This document shows, in pieces, positions 14,506 to 19,973 of a DNA stretch of 21,667 bases. The notes under the pieces were generated by a model. The model saw only the letters and a list, made by a program, of their open reading frames with translations, had not been told where the DNA came from and made no database searches. Every line of letters begins with the position of its first letter. The stretch's first letter is position 1. A program made the position numbers and the translations under genes. The DNA is taken from assembly GCA_040414855.1 (NCBI GenBank), contig JBEDUQ010000235.1, positions 1-21,667 on the forward strand, written 5' to 3'. This DNA is from DASVXQ01 sp040414855 (GTDB lineage: Bacteria; Actinomycetota; CALGFH01).

Positions 14506-15522
14506 ATGTCAGCCATGGCGGTCGCGTTCCGGGCAGTCCAGGGCGAGACGGTCTCCTCGCATCTCGAGCGCTGGCTGCGGGTGGTCGACGAGACCTTCGG
14601 GCCGGCCCACGTGCGCCCGCCGCGCGGCACGAGCGCTCCCCAGCAGCTGGTGGTCGGCGATGTCGGCGCCGTCCAAGTCTGCGAGATGCGGATCGCCTGG
14701 CCGCCCTCCACCTCAGAGAGATGCCAGGCCACGCGCACGCACAGGCTGATCCGCCAGTCGGACCGGGACCCCGAACGCTATCGGGTCGAGCTGGTGGTGC
14801 GCGGACGGATGCTGGTCGAGCAGGCCGGCCTGGAGTCGGCCCTCGGCCCGGGCGACTTGGCCATCGTCGACCTTTCGCGCCCGGCCCGCTGGGCGACCGC
14901 GGTGCAGGAGGGCGTGTCGGTCGAGTTCCCAAAGGCCATGCTGCCGCTGCGCCAGGACGACGTCGCCAGGATCGGCGGCGCCCGCATCCCCGGGGACCGC
15001 GGCACCGGGGCGGTCGCATCGGCGTTCGCGCGTCAGCTCGTCTCGCACCTGGACGACCTCGACCCCGCCGACGGCGCCAGGCTCGGCACCGCCATGGTCG
15101 ACCTGGTGGCCGCGGCGCTCGCGCCCCGGCTGGAGCGCGAGCCCGGGCTGCCCCAGGCGAGCGAGCGCGAAGCCCTGCTGCGCACCGTCGGCGCGTTCAT
15201 CGAGCGGCGCCTCGGCGACCCGGAGCTCTCGCCGGCCACGATCGCCGCCGCCCACCACGTCTCGCTGCGATACCTGTACAAGCTGTTCGAGAGGCAGCCG
15301 ACCGGCGTGGCCGCCTGGATCCGCGAGCGGCGGCTGGAGCGCTGCCGCCGCGACCTGCTGGACCCGGCGCTGCGCCGGCAGCCGGTGAGCGCTATCGGCG
15401 CACGCTGGGGGCTCCCCGAGCCGGCCCACTTCAGTCGCCTGTTCCGGACGGCCTACGGGGTCCCGCCGTCGGAGTACCGCCGCACCATGGCCGGGCCGAC
15501 GCCGCGCGGACCCGCGGCATAG
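14506..15522 (+). CDS. AraC-family transcriptional regulator with AraC-binding-like N-terminal domain
   Basis: A 338-residue AraC/XylS-type regulator. Residues ~10-200 form the beta-rich sensing domain typical of the AraC_binding_2 group (WLRVVDETFGPAHV, then YRVELVVRGRMLVEQAG, then LGPGDLAIVDLSRPARWA). Residues ~225-330 hold the double helix-turn-helix: FIERRLGDPELSPATIAAAHHVSLRYLYKLFERQ, then the second unit ending in AHFSRLFRTAYGVPPSEYRR. The start is ATG 14506 (or 14515), where GC-biased coding begins; no ribosome site is obvious. Three inverted repeats lie just upstream and may be its own sites. The cupin gene follows 129 bases downstream on the same strand and is a likely target. The inducer is unknown. 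Confidence 0.93.
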   Translation: MSAMAVAFRAVQGETVSSHLERWLRVVDETFGPAHVRPPRGTSAPQQLVVGDVGAVQVCEMRIAWPPSTSERCQATRTHRLIRQSDRDPERYRVELVVRGRMLVEQAGLESALGPGDLAIVDLSRPARWATAVQEGVSVEFPKAMLPLRQDDVARIGGARIPGDRGTGAVASAFARQLVSHLDDLDPADGARLGTAMVDLVAAALAPRLEREPGLPQASEREALLRTVGAFIERRLGDPELSPATIAAAHHVSLRYLYKLFERQPTGVAAWIRERRLERCRRDLLDPALRRQPVSAIGARWGLPEPAHFSRLFRTAYGVPPSEYRRTMAGPTPRGPAA

Positions 15523-15651
15523 CGCCGCCGGCGCTCCCCCGATCGTGCACGGAACGTCAATCCCGGTGCGCGGCGCGTCCGGGACGCGAGGGTCCCCGGT
15601 CAGCAGAATTGGCCGCACCGATGCGAGTTGCCGCGAGCACAAGGAGGCAGC

Positions 15652-16158
15652 GTGAAGGAGCGGATCCCGACCAGGCCCGCCGCCCCGGGCCGCGAGTTCG
15701 TGGTGGGCCCGGAGGGCCTCCGCGCGATCATCCTGACCACCGGCCCCGAGACCGACGGCCGCCACGACCTGATCGACTCGGTGCTGCCGGCTGGCGCGAA
15801 GGTGCCGCTGCACCTGCACACCAGGTACGAGGAGCGCCTGTTCCTGCTGTCCGGCTCCCTGACCGCGTGGGCCGGAGCGGACGAGCGGCGCCTGGAGCCC
15901 GGCGACTTCTACACCGTGCCGACGAACGTGCCGCACACCTTCCATGCCGGGCCCGAGGGCGCCCGGGCGCTCAACATCAGCTCGCCCGCGGGATTCGCCG
16001 AGCTGATCGCCCGCGCGGGCACGCCCGCCCACCTCGCCTCAGCGGACCACGGCTGGGACGCCGACCTGTTCATGGCCGTGACCACCGAGCTGGGCGACGT
16101 CGTCCTCGGGCCTCCCGGCGCCGTCCCCGCGGACCTTTCCGAGCGCCAGGACGGCTGA
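15652..16158 (+). CDS. Single-domain cupin protein
   Basis: A 168-residue cupin-2 protein. Motif 1 is complete: HLHTRYEERLFLLSG with His54, His56 and Glu60/61. Motif 2 is PGDFYTVPTNVPHTF with His95, so a metal site is expected. The C-terminal ~65 residues extend past the barrel (FAELIARAGTPAHL and a region rich in small residues). The start is GTG 15652, with AAGGAGG four bases upstream; an upstream in-frame start lacks a site. It follows an AraC-type regulator by 129 bases on the same strand. Such cupins serve as small-molecule dioxygenases, isomerases or sensors, and nothing in the sequence picks one. Its own promoter may lie in the gap (GAATTGG region near 15606), which was not resolved. 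Confidence 0.88.
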   Translation: MKERIPTRPAAPGREFVVGPEGLRAIILTTGPETDGRHDLIDSVLPAGAKVPLHLHTRYEERLFLLSGSLTAWAGADERRLEPGDFYTVPTNVPHTFHAGPEGARALNISSPAGFAELIARAGTPAHLASADHGWDADLFMAVTTELGDVVLGPPGAVPADLSERQDG

Positions 16159-16172
16159 CGCCCGTCCCGCCA

Positions 16173-16187
16173 TCGTCGAATCGACGA
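16173..16187 (+). promoter_or_regulatory. Perfect 15-bp dyad upstream of the ABC/two-component operon
   Basis: TCGTCGA-A-TCGACGA has perfect seven-base arms around one central base. It lies 15 bases after the cupin stop and about 90 bases before the ATPase start. A second, shorter dyad (TCGTC/GACGA, eight-base spacer) follows about ten bases on. The position fits an operator, possibly for the LuxR-type regulator encoded by the same operon. Confidence 0.45.
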
Positions 16188-16232
16188 GCCGAGGATCGTC
16201 GCCAGGCTGACGACGCCTGAGCCGCGGCCCCG

Positions 16233-16238
16233 TAGCGT
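16233..16238 (+). promoter_or_regulatory. Candidate -10 element for the ABC/two-component operon
   Basis: TAGCGT fits TAnnnT and would start transcription near 16245, giving a leader of about 30 bases with the GGGAGG ribosome site at 16266-16271 before GTG 16277. CTGACG (16207-16212) is a possible -35, but the spacer of 20 is too long. Confidence 0.28.
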
Positions 16239-16276
16239 CGTTGCCGAGAAGGTTGGCGACCACGCGGGAGGCGGGA

Positions 16277-17008
16277 GTGACCGAGGCGATCCGCTGCCAG
16301 GGCCTCAGCAAGCGGTACGGGTCGACGGCCGCGGTCGACCGGCTCGACCTGGTCGTCGAGGCGGGCCAGGTGTTCGGGTTCCTCGGGCCCAACGGGTCGG
16401 GCAAGACCACCACCCTGCGGATGCTGCTCGGCCTGGTCCGGCCCAGCGCGGGCCGCGCGTGGCGGAACGGCCGGCCGCTGCCCGATCCCGACGGCCTCGA
16501 ACGGGTCGGCGCGATGATCGAGGAGCCAGCCTTCTACCCGTGGCTGACCGGGCGGGCGAACCTCGAGGTGCTCGCGCTCTGCGGCCCGCCGCCACCCCGC
16601 GCCGACGCGGTCGAGCGGGCGCTGGACCGGGTCGGTCTGGCGCCGGTCGCAGGCCGCAAGGTCAAGGCCTACTCGCAGGGCATGCGCCAGCGGCTCGGGC
16701 TCGCGGCCGCGCTGCTCCGCGACCCGGACCTGCTGCTCCTGGACGAGCCGACCAACGGCATGGACCCCGCCGGCATCCGCGAGCTGCGGTCGCTGCTCCG
16801 TTCGCTGGCCGACGACGGCACCACCGTGTTCCTGTCCAGCCACCTGCTCGGCGAGGTCGAGCAAGTGTGCGACCGGATCGCGGTGGTACGCGCCGGCCGG
16901 GTCGTCGCCGAGGGCACCGTCGCCGAGCTGGCCACGGCCGGCGGGCTGGAGGCGGCCTTCCTGCGGCTGACCGGGCCGGCCGACGATCCCGAACGGATGC
17001 GGGGGTGA
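16277..17008 (+). CDS. ABC-2-type transporter ATP-binding subunit
   Basis: A 243-residue ABC ATPase of the BcrA/lantibiotic-export type. Walker A GPNGSGKT is at 37-44, the signature YSQGMRQRL at 132-140, Walker B LLLLDEPTNGMDP with Asp156/Glu157, and the switch His in SSHLL. The usual Q-loop glutamine is Glu (MIEEPAFYPWLTG), a variant common in this subfamily. The start is GTG 16277 with GGGAGG five bases upstream; a longer in-frame reading to 16241 lacks support. The stop overlaps the permease start (GTGA). Together with the permease and the downstream sensor/regulator pair it forms the usual peptide- or drug-resistance module layout. The substrate is not readable. Confidence 0.93.
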   Translation: MTEAIRCQGLSKRYGSTAAVDRLDLVVEAGQVFGFLGPNGSGKTTTLRMLLGLVRPSAGRAWRNGRPLPDPDGLERVGAMIEEPAFYPWLTGRANLEVLALCGPPPPRADAVERALDRVGLAPVAGRKVKAYSQGMRQRLGLAAALLRDPDLLLLDEPTNGMDPAGIRELRSLLRSLADDGTTVFLSSHLLGEVEQVCDRIAVVRAGRVVAEGTVAELATAGGLEAAFLRLTGPADDPERMRG

Positions 17009-17850
17009 GCGCCGTGCGGCTGCTGCGCGCCGAGCTGCGCAAGCTCAACCGACCACTGCTCTGGGGCGTGATGGTCTCGTCCGCGCTGTTCTGCGTGCTG
17101 CTCGCGGTCGGCGGCAGCGCCAACGCGCGCCTGGACGGCGGCGGCGGCGATCTCCGGACCGCCGCGCAGCTCCACCCGGTGGCGGCCGGCGCCGAGGCCG
17201 CGGGGCTGATGGCCTCGCTGCCCGGGGCGCTCGCGATCGCGCTGCTCGCCGGGGGCCACGCCGGCGGCGAGTGGTCCGGGCGGACGCTCAAGAACCTGCT
17301 CGTCCAGCACGGCCGGCGCCGGCGGGTGCTGGCCGCGAAGCTGGTGAGCCTGTGGATCGCAGGGGTCGCGCTGGTCGCCGCCTGCTGGGCGGGGCTGGCC
17401 GTGGCCGGACCTGTGCTGGTGCGCGTGGACCACCTGCCCGACCCGCACCAGTCGCTGGCCGCCGCCGCGAGTTGGGCGGGCTCCCAGGTGGGGCGTTCGC
17501 TGCTGGTGCTGGCGGTGTTCGCGGCGGTCGGCCTGCTCGCCGCGGTGCTGACCCGCAACACCATCGGCACCACGGCGGCCACCGCCGGGGCGTTCGTGGT
17601 CATGCTGGCGGTGGCAGCGCTGCCGGGCGGCGGGGCCTGGACGCCGGCGACCTGGGTGCAGGGCTGGATGGGGTTCCCCGCCGGCGAGGCATCGATCACC
17701 GCGCTACCGAGCAACTTCTGGTCGCGGTTCATCGACGCGAGCGGCGCGGCACCCGGGCACCTGCTCGGCCTGGCCGGGCTGCTGGGCACCCTGATCGGCT
17801 GCGGGGCGGTCGCGCTGGTCGTCTTCCAGCGCGGCGACGTGAGCGGATGA
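17005..17850 (+). CDS. ABC-2-family transporter permease
   Basis: A 281-residue membrane subunit for the upstream ATPase. A short cytoplasmic start (RLLRAELRKLNRPLLWG) leads into segment 1, followed by an extracytoplasmic stretch rich in Gly/Asp, a SLPGALAIALLAGGHAGGEWSGRTLKN region with the conserved cytoplasmic elbow, and about six hydrophobic segments in all. The sequence is otherwise divergent, as is normal for these permeases. The GTG start at 17005 sits inside the ATPase stop (GTGA); a second GTG at 17014 is possible. The end overlaps a potential ATG of the sensor kinase (17847), so the four genes form a single coupled unit. Confidence 0.9.
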   Translation: MSAVRLLRAELRKLNRPLLWGVMVSSALFCVLLAVGGSANARLDGGGGDLRTAAQLHPVAAGAEAAGLMASLPGALAIALLAGGHAGGEWSGRTLKNLLVQHGRRRRVLAAKLVSLWIAGVALVAACWAGLAVAGPVLVRVDHLPDPHQSLAAAASWAGSQVGRSLLVLAVFAAVGLLAAVLTRNTIGTTAATAGAFVVMLAVAALPGGGAWTPATWVQGWMGFPAGEASITALPSNFWSRFIDASGAAPGHLLGLAGLLGTLIGCGAVALVVFQRGDVSG

Positions 17851-17873
17851 TGACGTCGCGCGGCCCGCGACCC

Positions 17874-17879
17874 TACAGT
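17874..17879 (+). promoter_or_regulatory. Candidate internal -10 element for the sensor kinase
   Basis: TACAGT (TAnnnT) ends six bases before the ATG at 17886 with no ribosome site, which matches a leaderless start. It could allow the kinase/regulator pair to be made separately from the ABC genes. No good -35 is visible. Confidence 0.35.
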
Positions 17880-17885
17880 CGGAGC

Positions 17886-19076
17886 ATGCCGACCTCGTCC
17901 CTGCGCGCGCTGGCCGCGCCGCGGCGGGTGGACCTGCTCGTCGCGGCCGGCCTGTTGGGCTGGGCGCTCCCCGACGTGCCGTGGTGGTGGCGCCCTCCCG
18001 GCCACGGCGCCGCCACCCCGGTGGTGCTCGGCTACCTGGCGCTGACCCTGGTCCAGTCGGTCCCGTTCCTGTGGCGCCGGCGATGGCCGGTGGTCGTGCT
18101 GGGTTTGGTCGCGGCGGTGCTGCTGGCACGGCTCGCGCTCGGAGCCGACCCGATCTCGGCGTTCGCGGCGCTGCTGGTGGCGGCCTACGGGCTCGGCGCC
18201 TACGGCGACCACGCCCGCCGCTTCGCGCGCTGGCTGGGCGGAGCGAGCCTGGTGGCGGCGGCCGCGCTGGCGCTGGACGGTGGCGGCGTCGGCAATCGCG
18301 CGCTCGGCCTGCCGTGGGCGCTGCTCGGCGCCGCCTTCGTGGTCGGCGACGCGGCCAGCGCCCGCCGCGCCGAGACCGCCGCCGCGGTCGAGGCCGCCCA
18401 CCTCGCCGAGCGCACCAGGATCGCCCGCGAGCTCCACGACGTGCTCGCCCACCAGCTCTCCGCCATCGCCGTCCGCTCCGGCGCCGCCCGCCTCGCCGCC
18501 GCTGGTACCCCATCCGAACCGCCGGCGGCCCGATCCGACCGGGCGTCGGTGGAGGCGCTCGCGGCGGTCGAGCAGCTCTCGCGCGAGGCGCTCGCCGAGC
18601 TCGGCCACCTGCTCGGCGCGCTGCGGCGCGAGCCGGACGACGACCTCCGCCGCCCAGCGCCGAGCCTCGGCTCGCTCGACGCGCTGCTGGCGAGCACCCG
18701 CGACGCCGGAGTGCCGGTCGACCTCGAGGTGGACGGGCCGGCCCGGCCGCTGTCGCCGGGCGTCGAGCTGGCCGCGTACCGGATCATCCAGGAGGCCCTG
18801 ACCAACGTCGCCAAGCACGCGCCGGCGGCGCCGACGCGCGTGGTGCTCCAGTACCGCGATGACCGCCTCGGCCTCTCGGTCGTCAACGGGCCGCCGCCGC
18901 TCGCCCCGCCATCCGACGGCGCCGGCCCGGGCCGGGGCGTCCGCGGCATGCGCGAGCGCGCCGCGCTCTACCGCGGCCGACTCGAGGCGGCGCCCCGACC
19001 CGACGGCGGCTTCGCGGTCAGCGGCGTGCTCCTCTGCGGCGACGCCGTGGCCGGAGCCGGCGAGGCGCCCGCGTGA
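17886..19076 (+). CDS. NarL-type sensor histidine kinase (HisKA_3)
   Basis: A 396-residue membrane sensor kinase. The N-terminal ~150 residues carry about four to five hydrophobic segments with little outside the membrane, so it probably senses within or near the membrane. The phosphorylation site is ERTRIARELHDVLAHQLS with His184, the DHp signature of the NarL/DesK class. The ATPase domain shows YRIIQEALTNVAKHA (Asn307) and GRGVRGMRERAALYRGRL. The start is ATG 17886; in-frame ATGs at 17847/17850 would overlap the permease stop and add 12-13 residues, and the choice is not settled. The stop overlaps the regulator's GTG start. Coupling with an ABC-2 exporter suggests it senses the exported compound or envelope stress. 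Confidence 0.93.
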   Translation: MPTSSLRALAAPRRVDLLVAAGLLGWALPDVPWWWRPPGHGAATPVVLGYLALTLVQSVPFLWRRRWPVVVLGLVAAVLLARLALGADPISAFAALLVAAYGLGAYGDHARRFARWLGGASLVAAAALALDGGGVGNRALGLPWALLGAAFVVGDAASARRAETAAAVEAAHLAERTRIARELHDVLAHQLSAIAVRSGAARLAAAGTPSEPPAARSDRASVEALAAVEQLSREALAELGHLLGALRREPDDDLRRPAPSLGSLDALLASTRDAGVPVDLEVDGPARPLSPGVELAAYRIIQEALTNVAKHAPAAPTRVVLQYRDDRLGLSVVNGPPPLAPPSDGAGPGRGVRGMRERAALYRGRLEAAPRPDGGFAVSGVLLCGDAVAGAGEAPA

Positions 19077-19753
19077 GCTCCACGCCGCCGGTGACGGTGC
19101 TGCTCGCCGACGACCAGCAGGTGGTGCGGGCCGGTCTGGCGATGCTGCTGGACAGCCAGCCTGACCTCCGCGTCGCCGGTCAGGCCGGCGACGGTCTCGA
19201 AGCGGTGCGGCTGGCGCGCGAGCTCGAGCCCGACGTGGTGCTGATGGACATCCGCATGCCCGTGCTGGACGGGATCGAGGCGACCCGCCGGATCCACTCC
19301 GGCGGCGGCCGCGCACGGGTGGTCGTGCTCACCACCTACGACCTCGACGAGTACGTCTACGACGCGCTGCGGGCCGGCGCCTGCGGCTTCCTGCTCAAGC
19401 ACGCTCCGCCCGAGGAGCTGCTGCTCGGCGTCCGCGCTGCCGCCGACGGCGGCGCGCTGCTGTCCCCGTCGGTGACGCGGCGGCTGCTGGCGGAGTTCGC
19501 CGCCAAGCGCCCGGCGACAGGCCCCGAGCCCGCGGCGCTCGCCCGGCTCACCGGCCGCGAACGCGAGGTCTTCGACCTGGTGGTCCGCGGCCGCTCCAAC
19601 ACCGAGATCGCCAGGGAGCTGGTGATCGCCGAGACCACCGTCAAGACCCACGTCGGCCACACGCTGGACAAGCTCGGCCTGCGCGACCGGGTGCACGCCG
19701 TGGTCTACGCCTACGAGCACGGCTTGATCGCCCCGGGCGGCTTCACCAGGTGA
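19073..19753 (+). CDS. LuxR/NarL-family response regulator
   Basis: A 226-residue two-domain regulator. The receiver has the acidic pair Asp13/14, the phospho-acceptor Asp59 in VLMDIRMP, Thr87 in VVLTTYD and Lys109 in LLKHAPPEE. The C-terminal LuxR-type helix-turn-helix runs LTGREREVFDLVVRGRSNTE, then IARELVIAETTVKTHVGHTL and DKLGLRDRVHAVVYAYE. The GTG start at 19073 overlaps the kinase stop (GTGA), so the two are made together as a cognate pair. Likely targets are the ABC operon itself, where a perfect 15-bp dyad lies upstream at 16173, and possibly the neighbouring promoter at 19794. No terminator hairpin was seen after the stop. Confidence 0.95.
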   Translation: MSSTPPVTVLLADDQQVVRAGLAMLLDSQPDLRVAGQAGDGLEAVRLARELEPDVVLMDIRMPVLDGIEATRRIHSGGGRARVVVLTTYDLDEYVYDALRAGACGFLLKHAPPEELLLGVRAAADGGALLSPSVTRRLLAEFAAKRPATGPEPAALARLTGREREVFDLVVRGRSNTEIARELVIAETTVKTHVGHTLDKLGLRDRVHAVVYAYEHGLIAPGGFTR

Positions 19754-19793
19754 AGTGCCTGAGTCCGGCCATCGGTCTCGAATTCATCACGAT

Positions 19794-19822
19794 TTGACTA
19801 CGGTTGGATCTGGTTCTAGGGT
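19794..19822 (+). promoter_or_regulatory. Near-consensus sigma70-type promoter for the secreted protein
   Basis: TTGACT (19794-19799), a 17-base spacer and TAGGGT (19817-19822) form the best promoter in the window, in an AT-richer patch 41 bases after the response-regulator stop. Transcription would start near 19829, giving a leader of about 145 bases to the ATG at 19974. Confidence 0.65.
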
Positions 19823-19905
19823 TTCCGCGTCATCCCCCAGTGACATCCCCCTTCCACCCGAACGGTGCTCCTGGCGGCGTGTTCGGGCATGTCGACGGTC
19901 TTCCA

Positions 19906-19940
19906 CGCGGCACTTCCGCCGCGCCCGCTTCGCTGCGCGG
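19906..19940 (+). promoter_or_regulatory. Two mutually exclusive hairpins in the leader of the secreted-protein gene
   Basis: CGCGGC (19906-19911) pairs with GCCGCG (19918-19923) over a six-base loop. CCGCGC (19919-19924) pairs with GCGCGG (19935-19940) over a ten-base loop. The two stems share 19919-19923, so only one can form at a time. The GAGG ribosome site (19961-19964) lies 20 bases further on. The high GC content makes chance pairing possible. Confidence 0.35.
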
Positions 19941-19973
19941 AAACGTCGCGGACGCGAGAAGAGGTGCACCGCC

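Noticed and set aside
16662..19316. 884-residue minus-strand open frame
   Set aside because: It lies opposite four clear genes, has Arg/Pro/Gly-rich antisense composition and shows no motif.
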